Assembly (NCBI GenBank): GCA_023436885.1
Contig: JAEZHI010000016.1
Span: 1-64,000 of the forward strand
Direction: 5' to 3'
Origin: Pseudomonadota bacterium
GTDB lineage: Bacteria; Pseudomonadota; Alphaproteobacteria; Rhizobiales; Pleomorphomonadaceae
Length of the DNA: 64,000 nt
Position 1 is the first letter of the stretch, and each line of letters opens with the position of its first letter. Positions 42,115 through 50,267 of this stretch are shown here, in pieces. Below the pieces are notes generated by a model. It did not search any database. It saw only the letters and a list, made by a program, of their open reading frames with translations, and was not told the DNA's origin. Made by a program: the position numbers and the translations under genes.

Positions 42115-42139
42115 GGTTCGAATCTCACTCCGTCCGCCA
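42115..42139 (+). other. tRNA-like 3' end, possible attachment-site relic
   Basis: The 25 bases begin GGTTCGAATCTCAC and end CCGTCCGCCA. They look like the T-loop, T-stem 3' strand and acceptor end with CCA of a serine-type tRNA. The 5' part is missing: upstream bases are the end of the receptor gene and do not pair. Such fragments are left at the far side of elements that integrate into tRNA genes. No integrase or second copy is in the window. Chance similarity is possible. Confidence 0.5.
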
Positions 42140-42240
42140 TTTCCGGCAAGCGGGCACGTCCAAGGGGGCTGGGCCATGGTCGAGATCGTTGCCGAGAAAC
42201 CCGGTGGCGATCTCGCTTCGGATGCGCTGCTGCTGCGGTT

Positions 42241-43209
42241 TCAGAGGCGTACGCCGGTCAGGTGCTCGCTCAACACCCAGAGACGCTCTGCCGCAGTCCG
42301 GTCGATGGCCCAAGGCAGCACACCATCGAGCGGCTTGTGATCGGCGGGGACGGCCCAGGCGATATCCGCGTTCTCGCAATAGACGCCGCCCATGCCGGCA
42401 AGTGACGGGCTTGTCGCGCACCAGACCGTCGTGGCGGCGCCTTGCTGGGGCGTCTTGTAGAGGCCCCGTTGCTCGGCAGGAATTTCGCCCTGCGCATTGC
42501 GGAAGCCGCGCGCCTGCAGCTCCTCGAGGGTGATGAAGCGCTGGAGGTTGGTTTCGATCCGCCCGGGATGCACGGCGAAGGCGCGGACGCCCTGGGATTC
42601 ACCCTTCTCGTCCAGATCCACGGTGAACAGCACATTCGCCGTCTTGGATTGACCATAGGCCTTCCACTTGTCGTACGCCCGCTCTTCGAAGTTGGGGTCG
42701 TCGAAATCCATCGGCGCCTGCCGATGCGCGCCCGACGACAGGGTGACGACGCGCGCGCCCTGAGCCCTACCAAGCGCCGGCCACAGCCGAACCGTGAGAT
42801 GGAAATGACCGAGATGATTGGCCGAGAAATGCGACTCGTATCCGCGGGCGTCGCGCATCAACGGCGCGGCCATGACACCGGCATTGTTGATGAGGAGATG
42901 CAGGGGGCGACCGCCGGCCAGGAAGGCTGCGGCGAAGGCATCGATAGAGCCGGGGTCCATGAGGTCCAGCCTGCCGACCTCAACCCTTGGAATGTCGGCC
43001 AGCGCTGCACGGGCCTTGTCCGGATCGCGTGCCGGCACGATCACGGTGGCGCCCGCCTGGGCCAGGGTGCGCGTCGTCTCCAGACCGATCCCCGAGGCAC
43101 CGCCGGTGACGATGGCAATCTTGTCGTGGAGATCGGCGTTGCCAATCGTCTCGAGTGCGGTGCTCTCAGGGCCGAAACCTGAGTGAATGGGCGCTTGCTT
43201 GGAAGGCAT
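42241..43209 (-). CDS. SDR-family oxidoreductase, retinol-dehydrogenase-like
   Basis: A 322-residue SDR. A 30-residue N-terminal extension is followed by TGGASGIGLE near 36, NNAGVM near 107, TLSSGAHR near 153 and YGQSK near 184. PARDPDK after the second strand suggests NADP. It lies 17 bases downstream of the zinc-type dehydrogenase gene and both read the same way, so they form an operon opposite the AraC gene at 44412. The ATG at 43209 follows AAGGAAA. Confidence 0.9.
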   Translation of the reverse strand: MPSKQAPIHSGFGPESTALETIGNADLHDKIAIVTGGASGIGLETTRTLAQAGATVIVPARDPDKARAALADIPRVEVGRLDLMDPGSIDAFAAAFLAGGRPLHLLINNAGVMAAPLMRDARGYESHFSANHLGHFHLTVRLWPALGRAQGARVVTLSSGAHRQAPMDFDDPNFEERAYDKWKAYGQSKTANVLFTVDLDEKGESQGVRAFAVHPGRIETNLQRFITLEELQARGFRNAQGEIPAEQRGLYKTPQQGAATTVWCATSPSLAGMGGVYCENADIAWAVPADHKPLDGVLPWAIDRTAAERLWVLSEHLTGVRL

Positions 43210-43226
43210 GATGTTTCCTTGGAAAA

Positions 43227-44306
43227 TCAGGGTTGCATGACGATGCATTCGAGATTGCCGGCGGCGGCCGCCGCTTCCATGGCTTTCGGCAACTCGGCGA
43301 GCGGATATGGGCGCGTCTTGATCGCGGTGATGTCGAGGAGGCCGCCGCGCAGCAGGTCGAGCAGGCGGCGATAGGCGCTTGCCGGATACATGAACTGCCC
43401 GAGAATCTCCCAGCTGTGCAGCATGGTCAGGGTGTAGGGCAGGGGGAGCGGCGTGGTCATGCTGCCCATCAGCACCAGTCGCCCACCTCGGCGCAGGCTG
43501 TGAAGGGCCGCCAGGGTGGCATTGGGGTCGGTGGCATTGCCGACCATGTCAAAGGCCATGTGCGCCCCGCCTCCGGCTGCCGCGCGCAGAGCCGCCGCAT
43601 CTTCGGCAGGATTGCCTTGCAACGTCACCGTTACCACCCGTGGGCCGCCGGCTTTTGCCACCGCGTCGAGGGCGGTGCGGTTGCGGCCGGCGGCAACGAC
43701 GCGCGCCGCGCCCATGGCGACAGCCAGCAACACCGCTGCCGTGCCGTAGGCGCCCGTCGCACCGGTGACGATCAGGGTCTCGCCGGCGGCGAGTCGGCCG
43801 CGCAACAGGCCGCCAAAGGGAACGATGCAGCGAGTCACCGCGGCGAGCTGCAAGGCGCTGAGGTGATCCAGCCCCTCCGCCGGTGTTATGGCTTCAACGG
43901 GCAGCAGCGCAAATTCGGCAAGCGTTCCGTCCGGCCAATCCGCCAGCATGGCGTCGGTGCCGGCGCCTGCCGTCAGGCCGATCAGAACCTCTGCCGGGTC
44001 ATCCACATTGTCCCGCGCGATAAAGTGGGACGACAGGAGAACGCGCTGGCCGGGTTCGATGTGCCAGACATCGCGGCCGACGGCTTCGACGGTGCCGACG
44101 CCATTGGTGCCGATGGTGAACTCACCGCGCGGCGGGTTGTAGAAGGGCAGTTGCCCCTCGACGTAGCCTTTGAGATACGACATCAGCACCGAAGCCTCGA
44201 TGCGGACCAGCACGCTGCCCGGCCGTGGTTCCGGAATGGCAATGTCCTTCACGACCAGGGCGCCGCCGGGACGACTGAGCCGCCAGGCTTTCATGAGAGA
44301 AGGCAT
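43227..44306 (-). CDS. Medium-chain (zinc-binding-type) dehydrogenase
   Basis: A 359-residue MDR protein. The GroES-like domain is at about 1-150 and the Rossmann domain at about 175-320 has VTGATGAYGTAAVLLAVAMGAARVVAAGRN. The usual catalytic zinc Cys is not seen near the start (ASVLMSYLKGY at that place), so it may work without zinc. Substrate unknown. The start at 44306 follows AGGAGAG. First gene of the operon with the SDR, probably controlled by the divergent AraC regulator. Confidence 0.88.
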   Translation of the reverse strand: MPSLMKAWRLSRPGGALVVKDIAIPEPRPGSVLVRIEASVLMSYLKGYVEGQLPFYNPPRGEFTIGTNGVGTVEAVGRDVWHIEPGQRVLLSSHFIARDNVDDPAEVLIGLTAGAGTDAMLADWPDGTLAEFALLPVEAITPAEGLDHLSALQLAAVTRCIVPFGGLLRGRLAAGETLIVTGATGAYGTAAVLLAVAMGAARVVAAGRNRTALDAVAKAGGPRVVTVTLQGNPAEDAAALRAAAGGGAHMAFDMVGNATDPNATLAALHSLRRGGRLVLMGSMTTPLPLPYTLTMLHSWEILGQFMYPASAYRRLLDLLRGGLLDITAIKTRPYPLAELPKAMEAAAAAGNLECIVMQP

Positions 44307-44344
44307 GTCAGTCTCTCCTATTGACCGTTTCATCCCTCATTGTT

Positions 44345-44361
44345 GTCCGAATGATCCGGAC
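44345..44361. promoter_or_regulatory. Dyad between dehydrogenase operon and AraC gene
   Basis: GTCCG (44345-44349) and CGGAC (44357-44361) form an inverted repeat with seven bases between in the 105-base divergent spacer. It could be a regulator site, though AraC proteins more often use direct repeats. Confidence 0.3.
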
Positions 44362-44411
44362 GATCTATAATCGTTCAGCCGGATTTCCTATTCGATCATA
44401 CGAGACTGCCG

Positions 44412-45389
44412 ATGGATCCGTTGTCCGACGTCTTCATGCTGTTGAAGGTCGAAAGCGTGCTTTCGGTGCGGCTCGAAGGGGCGGGGCCGTGGGCCTTGCG
44501 CTTCCCCGCTTATCGCCACGTCAAATTTGGCGGCGTGATCGAAGGCGCACGCTGGTTGTGGATCGACGGTTCCAGCGAGCGCGTGAAGCTCGATGCCGGC
44601 GACTTCTACCTTTTGACCGACGGCCGTCCCTATTGCTTTGCCAGCGACCCGGCCGCGCCGCTCCAGGATGGCAGCCGGATCATGCGTGACCACCTCTCAG
44701 ACGATGGGATCGTTCGCTACGGCTCAGGCACCCCAAAGACGGTTGGAGCCGGAGGGCGGTTCGTCTTCGATGAAGAGATCAGTCGATGGCTGCTCGAGCT
44801 GCTGCCGGCGTTGATCGTCATTCGCCACGCCTCGCCGCAGGCGCGCGCCCTTCAGCCGGCGCTCGATCTCATTCGTCTGGAAACCGAGGCGGTACGGCCC
44901 GGCGCTGTGGCGATCGCGGCGAGCCTTGCCTCCATCGTTCTTGTCAACATCCTGCGCGCCCATCTTGCCGGCGACGCACCGCCGACCGGATGGCTCGGCG
45001 CGCTCGCCGACCCCAAGATCGGCAAGGCGCTGCGGCTGATGCATGGGGACGTCACGCGCCGCTGGAAGGTCGCCGATCTCGCGGCGCTGGTGGGCATGTC
45101 GCGGACCAGTTTCTCGGAGCGGTTCCGTGAGCGCGTCGGGCTTCCGCCGCTGGAGTATCTCACGGGGTGGCGGATGACGATCGCTCGCCATGCGCTGAAG
45201 TTCGAGTCCGATGCGCTAGCGAAGATTGCCATGAAGATCGGCTATGAATCGGAGACCGCGTTCAGCCTGGCCTTCAAGCGGATCTTCGGCGAAAGTCCGG
45301 GGCAGTACCGCGCAAGAGTGCGAGCGGCCGCTCCCACACCGATGGGATCAGATGAAAGCCAGTCCTACACGTTGGGGATCGAGGCTTAG
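44412..45389 (+). CDS. AraC-family transcriptional regulator with cupin N-terminus
   Basis: A 325-residue regulator. The N-terminal cupin (about 15-110; WALRFPAYRHVKFGGVIEGARWLW, LDAGDFYLLTDGRPYCFAS) is of the type in which AraC-like proteins sense small molecules. The C-terminal double helix-turn-helix (KVADLAALVGMSRTSFSERFRERVGLPPLEYLTGWRM, then IAMKIGYESETAFSLAFKRIFGESPGQYR) is about 215-305. It is divergent from the dehydrogenase-SDR operon. Confidence 0.93.
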   Translation: MDPLSDVFMLLKVESVLSVRLEGAGPWALRFPAYRHVKFGGVIEGARWLWIDGSSERVKLDAGDFYLLTDGRPYCFASDPAAPLQDGSRIMRDHLSDDGIVRYGSGTPKTVGAGGRFVFDEEISRWLLELLPALIVIRHASPQARALQPALDLIRLETEAVRPGAVAIAASLASIVLVNILRAHLAGDAPPTGWLGALADPKIGKALRLMHGDVTRRWKVADLAALVGMSRTSFSERFRERVGLPPLEYLTGWRMTIARHALKFESDALAKIAMKIGYESETAFSLAFKRIFGESPGQYRARVRAAAPTPMGSDESQSYTLGIEA

Positions 45390-45443
45390 TCATCGCGCCG
45401 CCAGCGAAGTGGAGCTGAGGGGGCGGGCGGCCCCCTCCTTTGG

Positions 45444-46184
45444 TCAGGTGTTCAACCCGCCGTCGACGTTGAGGATCACGCCGCTGATCTGCCTGGCCTC
45501 AGGGCTTGCGAGGAAGGCGACGGCGGCGGCGACGTCGGTCGGTTCGCCATAGCGGCCAAGCGGCATCAACGAGCGCTGCCAATCGGAGTATTCGCCGTCG
45601 GCGGGGTTCATGTCCGTGTTGGTCGAGCCGGGCTGAACGAGATTGACGGTGATGTCCCGGCTGCCGAGCTCGCGAGCGAGGCCGCGTGTCATGGACTGCA
45701 GCGCCGACTTGGTCATGTAGTAGACCGAGCCGGGATCGCCGACGATGCGGTCCGCACCGGCCGAGCCGATCGAGATGATACGTCCACCCTTTTTGAGGTG
45801 GGGGATCGCCGCCTGGGCGGCCAGGATCGGCCCGCGCACGTTGACCTTCAGCATCTCGTCGATCTGATCGATGCCGATGTCGGCGATCAGGCTGTAGTGC
45901 GCGACCGCTGCGTTGTTCACCAGAATGTCCAGTCCGCCAAGGGCGCCCACGGTTTCATCGACGGCGCGCTTGATAGCCTCGGGATCGGCACTGTCGGCCT
46001 GGATGGCAACGGCCTTGCGGCCCTTCTCTTCGATCGATCTGACCACCGCCGCCGCCCGGTCGGCCGAGCCGGCGTAGGTGATCGCGACATCGGCGCCCTT
46101 GTCGGCCAAAGCCAGCGCAATCGCCGCACCGATGCCCCGGGATCCGCCCGTCACCAGGGCGCGCTTTCCAATCAACTCGCTCAT
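45444..46184 (-). CDS. Short-chain dehydrogenase/reductase (SDR)
   Basis: A 246-residue classical SDR of the FabG-like type. TGGSRGIG near residue 12, NNAAVA near 88, SIGSAGA near 137 and the YYMTK catalytic pair near 152 are present. The end SGVILNVDGGLNT is usual for the group. TYAGSADR after the second strand suggests NADPH. A dyad lies just upstream of its start. No regulator is directly adjacent; the LysR gene at 46331 reads the same way. Confidence 0.92.
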   Translation of the reverse strand: MSELIGKRALVTGGSRGIGAAIALALADKGADVAITYAGSADRAAAVVRSIEEKGRKAVAIQADSADPEAIKRAVDETVGALGGLDILVNNAAVAHYSLIADIGIDQIDEMLKVNVRGPILAAQAAIPHLKKGGRIISIGSAGADRIVGDPGSVYYMTKSALQSMTRGLARELGSRDITVNLVQPGSTNTDMNPADGEYSDWQRSLMPLGRYGEPTDVAAAVAFLASPEARQISGVILNVDGGLNT

Positions 46185-46192
46185 CGTGTATC

Positions 46193-46216
46193 TTTCTGTA
46201 ATGATCGATACAGAAA
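46193..46216. promoter_or_regulatory. Palindrome upstream of the SDR gene at 45444
   Basis: TTTCTGTA (46193-46200) and TACAGAAA (46209-46216) form a perfect inverted repeat with eight bases between. It lies nine bases upstream of the SDR start and so overlaps the expected ribosome-binding site or promoter. It looks like a TetR-type operator, yet no TetR gene is adjacent. Confidence 0.6.
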
Positions 46217-46330
46217 TAGCTACTTTGAACGGTTGGCGCCTGTCAATATTTTTATATCGATCGTTTCAGAAATGGAAGCGTATCAGATTCCGTTCGCGAT
46301 GGTCTCGCGTCAGACAATCCGCCCAACACT

Positions 46331-47239
46331 TCAACGAACCTGGCGCGTGCCGGCCGGCCCCGCTGCGATGAGTTGATCGAGGCCCGCAAGAAATGTCTTG
46401 AGAACGGGCGAGGCATTGTCCCGGCGATAGCCGACAGCCAAATCTATGGTCAGCGGTTCGCCCATGAGAGGCCGGCTCACGACCGACCAGGGCAGCAGGG
46501 CCTGAACATAGGCCGGCATCAGCGCCACCCCGCGGAGCGAAGCGACCAGTGACAGCACCGTCGAGAAAGTCTCGACGCGGTGGCTGGGCGTGAGGTTCAC
46601 CCCCTTTTCCCGCAGATAACCCTCGACCACCTCGCGCAGCACGATCGCGATATCGGAAAAACCCACGAGGGTCTCGCCTTCCAGCGCTTTCGGGTCGATC
46701 TCCTTCTCTGCGGCTAGCGGGTGATCGCTCGGCAGGATGACGACGATCGGCTCCTTGGCGATCACGTCGTAGACCACGTCCGGCTTCGGCTCGACACGCA
46801 GGAAGCCGAGGTCGATCTCGCCGTTCTGCAGCGCCTCGGCAAGATCGGGTGAGTACATGCTCGTCACCTTGAACTCGATCTTCGGCAGTTCGGCACGGAG
46901 AAGGCGGGTGACGTGCGGCAGCCAGTCGACCTCCTGTCCGGTCAGAAAACCCACGGAGAAGACGTTCTTGGCGGGGCGGGCGGAACGACGGGCGGCCCGA
47001 ACCGCTTCCGCCGCCTCGCTGACCGCGAGGCGCGCATGGACCAGAAAGGCGCTTCCCGCCTCGGTCAATTCCACGCCGCGGGCGCCACGGATGAACAGCG
47101 GCGCGCCCACCTCGATCTCCAGGTCCCGGAGCTGCCGGCTGAGGGAGGGCTGGGCGGTGTGCAGCCGCGTCTCGGCGGCGACGGTGACGCTGCCCGTCTC
47201 GGCCACGGCGATGAAATAGCGGAGATGCCTGAGCTCCAT
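46331..47239 (-). CDS. LysR-family transcriptional regulator
   Basis: A 302-residue LysR protein of the BenM/CatM-like group: MELRHLRYFIAVAETGSVTVAAETRLHTAQPSLSRQLRDLEIEVGAPLF gives a textbook helix-turn-helix at 1-49. The effector domain starts at NVFSVGFLTGQEVDWLPHVTRLLR. It is divergent from the five-gene operon 47413-51014 and probably activates it. The ATG at 47239 is the family start; the frame is open 12 codons upstream. Confidence 0.93.
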   Translation of the reverse strand: MELRHLRYFIAVAETGSVTVAAETRLHTAQPSLSRQLRDLEIEVGAPLFIRGARGVELTEAGSAFLVHARLAVSEAAEAVRAARRSARPAKNVFSVGFLTGQEVDWLPHVTRLLRAELPKIEFKVTSMYSPDLAEALQNGEIDLGFLRVEPKPDVVYDVIAKEPIVVILPSDHPLAAEKEIDPKALEGETLVGFSDIAIVLREVVEGYLREKGVNLTPSHRVETFSTVLSLVASLRGVALMPAYVQALLPWSVVSRPLMGEPLTIDLAVGYRRDNASPVLKTFLAGLDQLIAAGPAGTRQVR

Positions 47240-47412
47240 CACTGACCCATGCCTCGAAGATATGGGAGGCAACATACAAAGTCTTTCTCAATGGCGCAAC
47301 GAAGACCTACCTATTGGGTCAACGGGAAGCGGCCGTTGGCGATGAACGCCAGCCGACATCCCAAGTTTCGGAAGAAAATCTTTCGTCTTTCCCGTGTCTT
47401 GGAGAAATAGTC

Positions 47413-48159
47413 ATGAAAGACCATGTCATTCTGATCACCGGTGCGCTCGCCGGCATCGGCCGCGCCACCGCGCTGGCGGCTGCGGACGAGGGCTACAAGA
47501 TCGTCGTCTCCGGCCGCAATTCCCAGACCGGCGAGGCATTGGAGGCCGAACTCCGAGCTCTCGGCGCGGATGCGCAGTTCATCAAGGCGGATGTTCGCCA
47601 TGAGGAAGACGTTCGGGCGTTGATCGATGGCGCGGTCGCCCGCTTCGGTCGGCTGGACGTCGCAGTCAACAATGCCGGGACCGAGGGGCAGCCGGGGCCG
47701 GTCACCGCGCAGACCCCGGAAAGCTATGCCGCGACCTTCGACACCAATGTGCTCGGCGTCGTCCTCTCCCTGAAGCACGAGGCCCGCGCCATGGTCGCCC
47801 AGGGTGGTGGCAGCATCGTCAATGTCTCCTCCACCTATGGGCATGAAGGGGCGGCCAACGCATCAATGTATGCCGGCAGCAAGCATGCGGTCGAGGGCAT
47901 TACCAAATCCGTGGCGCTCGAACTGGCGTCGTCCGGCGTGCGCGTCAACGCCGTGGCGCCCGGCCCGACCGAGACGGGCATGCTCACTCGCTTCACCAGG
48001 ACCGAGGAAAACAAGGCGCGGCTGGCATCGGGCGTGCCCCTGGGGCGTGTTGGCCGGCCCGAGGAGATTGCCCGCGCGATCCTGTTCATCGCGTCCGAAG
48101 CGGCGTCCTTCGTCACCGGCCAGATCCTCTCCGCCGACGGGGGAAAGACGGCGGGCTAG
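47413..48159 (+). CDS. Short-chain dehydrogenase/reductase (SDR), first gene of a five-gene operon
   Basis: A 248-residue classical SDR: TGALAGIG near residue 9, NNAGTEG near 85, NVSSTYG near 139 and YAGSK near 155, with a GQILSADGGKTAG end. SGRNSQTG after strand two favours NADPH. GGAGA sits nine bases before the ATG. Gaps to the following genes are 25 to 50 bases, each with its own AAAGGA-type ribosome site, so the block 47413-51014 is one transcription unit opposite the LysR gene. Confidence 0.92.
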   Translation: MKDHVILITGALAGIGRATALAAADEGYKIVVSGRNSQTGEALEAELRALGADAQFIKADVRHEEDVRALIDGAVARFGRLDVAVNNAGTEGQPGPVTAQTPESYAATFDTNVLGVVLSLKHEARAMVAQGGGSIVNVSSTYGHEGAANASMYAGSKHAVEGITKSVALELASSGVRVNAVAPGPTETGMLTRFTRTEENKARLASGVPLGRVGRPEEIARAILFIASEAASFVTGQILSADGGKTAG

Positions 48160-48208
48160 TGCCAGCGCCGTTGCTAGGTCAACCGTCCACCCACAAAGGA
48201 ATTTCACC

Positions 48209-49045
48209 GTGACCAACCACACCCATGACACTGCCCCGACCCAGTTCGTCGAGGCCAACGGCATCCGCTTCGCCTATCGCCGCTTCGGCAAGACGGGCGG
48301 CGTACCCATCGTTCTGAACGTCCATTTCCGCGGCACGATGGATCACTGGGATCCGGCCGTGACCGACGGGCTGGCGCAGACGCGCGAGGTCCTCTTGTTC
48401 GACAACGCCGGCATCGGCGCCAGCTCGGGCGAAACGCCGGCGAGTATTCCCGCCATGGCGACGGACGCCATCGCCTTTATCAAGGCGCTCGGGATCGGCA
48501 AGGCCGACATCCTGGGATATTCGATCGGCGGCAAGGTCGCCCAGGAGATCGCCGTGCAGGCGCCCGATCTGGTGCGCAAGCTGATCCTGGTGGGTACCGG
48601 GCCGCGTGGCGCCGACACCGCCGCCAGCAAATCCGGCGAGATCTTCTCGGCCACCTACGATCCCCCGGAACATCTGTGGATCGCCGCGCACTTCCTTCCC
48701 AACGCGGCCGGCCGCGCGGCTGGGCTGAAGTTCCTTGGACGCAAGCTCCGTCGCAAGGATCGCGTGCCGGAGGTCAGCGAGGCATCCGCCGCCGCGCAAT
48801 ACGCGGCGATCGTCAAGTCGAACGAGACGAGCGATGGCGTGTGGGATTACCTCGCCGATATCAAGCAGCCGGTGCTGGTGGTCGACGGCAGCAACGACCT
48901 GATCATTCCCACGATCAACGGCTTCACGCTGCAGCAGCGCCTGCCGAACGCCCAGCTTGTCGTCTACCCGGACTCCAGCCACGGGCCGTTCTACCAGTAT
49001 CCCGAGCTGTTTCTGGCCCACGCCAATCTGTTCCTCGACGCCTGA
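48209..49045 (+). CDS. Alpha/beta hydrolase
   Basis: A 278-residue alpha/beta hydrolase starting with GTG at 48209 behind AAAGGA. The nucleophile is Ser in LGYSIGGKVAQ near 112, the acid in VDGSNDLIIP near 228, the His in DSSHGPF near 257. It is a paralogue of the hydrolase at 3007-3852, sharing the N-terminal GIRFAYRR and the IGAS.G block. Between two SDR genes it may open an ester or lactone made or used by them. The substrate is not deducible. Confidence 0.88.
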   Translation: MTNHTHDTAPTQFVEANGIRFAYRRFGKTGGVPIVLNVHFRGTMDHWDPAVTDGLAQTREVLLFDNAGIGASSGETPASIPAMATDAIAFIKALGIGKADILGYSIGGKVAQEIAVQAPDLVRKLILVGTGPRGADTAASKSGEIFSATYDPPEHLWIAAHFLPNAAGRAAGLKFLGRKLRRKDRVPEVSEASAAAQYAAIVKSNETSDGVWDYLADIKQPVLVVDGSNDLIIPTINGFTLQQRLPNAQLVVYPDSSHGPFYQYPELFLAHANLFLDA

Positions 49046-49085
49046 TATCGCGTGAGCATCCCTCGATCTTCAAAGGAAAATGATC

Positions 49086-49832
49086 ATGACACCGTGCAAC
49101 GGAAAGACCGCGCTCGTCACCGGCGCCTCGCGCGGCATCGGACGCGCCGCCGCCCTGGCGCTTGCCAAGGCCGGCGCCCAGGTTGTCGTTCATTACGGCC
49201 GTAATGCTGCCGAAGCGCAGTCGGTGGTCGACCAGATCAAGGCAACCGGCGGGCGGGCCGAAGCCGTCGGGGCCGATCTCGCCGATCCCCAGGGCGCGCA
49301 CAAGCTTGCCGCCAAGGTGCGCGAGATCGTCGGCGATCGCCTGGATATTCTGGTCGTGAATGCCGGCATCTCCAGGGCGGCCACGATCGAGGAGACGACC
49401 CTTGAGGATTTTGACGCACTGTTCGCGGTCAATGTCCGCGCGCCGTTCTTCCTCCTCCAGCAGCTGCTGCCCATCCTGAAGGAGGGTTCCAGCGTGGTCT
49501 TCACCTCGTCGTTGGCGGCGCGGGCTGCCGTGGGAAATCTGTCGGCCTATGCGGCGACCAAGGGCGCGATCGACACGCTGGTCAAGCACTTCGCCCTGAT
49601 CCTCGGGCCGAGGGGCGTGCGGGTGAATGCCGTCGCGCCGGGGGTGGTGGAGACCGATATGTCGAGCTTTGCCGGGACCGATGCGGGCCGCGAATTTACG
49701 CTCGGCATGCAGGCGCTGAAGCGCGTGGCCCAGCCCGACGACATTTCCGGCGCCATCGCCTTCCTCGCCTCCGACGCCGCGCGCTGGGTATCCGGCGACA
49801 CCCTTCGCGTGGACGGCGGCTCCAAGCTCTGA
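49086..49832 (+). CDS. Short-chain dehydrogenase/reductase (SDR), third gene of the operon
   Basis: A 248-residue FabG-like SDR: TGASRGIG near residue 13, VNAGIS near 89 (first Asn of NNAG replaced by Val), FTSSLAAR near 138 and YAATK near 152. It ends SGDTLRVDGGSKL. The ATG at 49086 has AAAGGA eight bases upstream; the other in-frame ATG at 49080 is too close to that site. It is separated by 28 bases from the DUF427 gene. Confidence 0.91.
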   Translation: MTPCNGKTALVTGASRGIGRAAALALAKAGAQVVVHYGRNAAEAQSVVDQIKATGGRAEAVGADLADPQGAHKLAAKVREIVGDRLDILVVNAGISRAATIEETTLEDFDALFAVNVRAPFFLLQQLLPILKEGSSVVFTSSLAARAAVGNLSAYAATKGAIDTLVKHFALILGPRGVRVNAVAPGVVETDMSSFAGTDAGREFTLGMQALKRVAQPDDISGAIAFLASDAARWVSGDTLRVDGGSKL

Positions 49833-49860
49833 TCGCACTCACCTTCAAAAGGAGACCATC

Positions 49861-50241
49861 ATGGCTGAGCGCACCAGAAAGATCCCGGGCCCCGATCATC
49901 CGATCACCATCGAGCCGAACACGGGCCGGGTGATCGTCACCCTTGGCGGGCGCGTGATCGCGGACAGCCGCGCGGCGCTCATCCTGCGCGAGGCAGCCTA
50001 TCCGCCGGTCCAGTACATCCCGCGCAAGGATGTGGACATGGCGGCTTTGCTCCGCTCCGCCACGACGACCTACTGCCCGTACAAGGGCGAGGCCGGCTAC
50101 TTCAGCATTCCGGCCGGCGGCGAGCGGTCGGTCGACGCGATCTGGACTTACGAGACGCCTTACGACGCCGTAGCCGAGATCAAGGATCACCTCGCTTTCT
50201 ACCCCGATCGCATCGACGCGATCGAGCAACGCGACGCCTGA
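49861..50241 (+). CDS. DUF427 domain protein
   Basis: A 126-residue small protein of the DUF427 family: GRVIVTLGGRVIADSRAALILREAAYPPVQYIPRKDVDM, TYCPYKGEAGYFSI and YDAVAEIKDHLAFYPDRIDAI are its conserved blocks. The fold is a compact beta barrel; the biochemical role is unknown. It has AAGGAGA before the ATG and sits between two SDR genes of the operon. Confidence 0.92.
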   Translation: MAERTRKIPGPDHPITIEPNTGRVIVTLGGRVIADSRAALILREAAYPPVQYIPRKDVDMAALLRSATTTYCPYKGEAGYFSIPAGGERSVDAIWTYETPYDAVAEIKDHLAFYPDRIDAIEQRDA

Positions 50242-50267
50242 TTGGCGCCCTCAAAGGAAACTTCATC

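Noticed and set aside
42115..42139. Functional tRNA gene
   Set aside because: Only the 3' quarter is present; no anticodon or D arm can be formed from the upstream bases.
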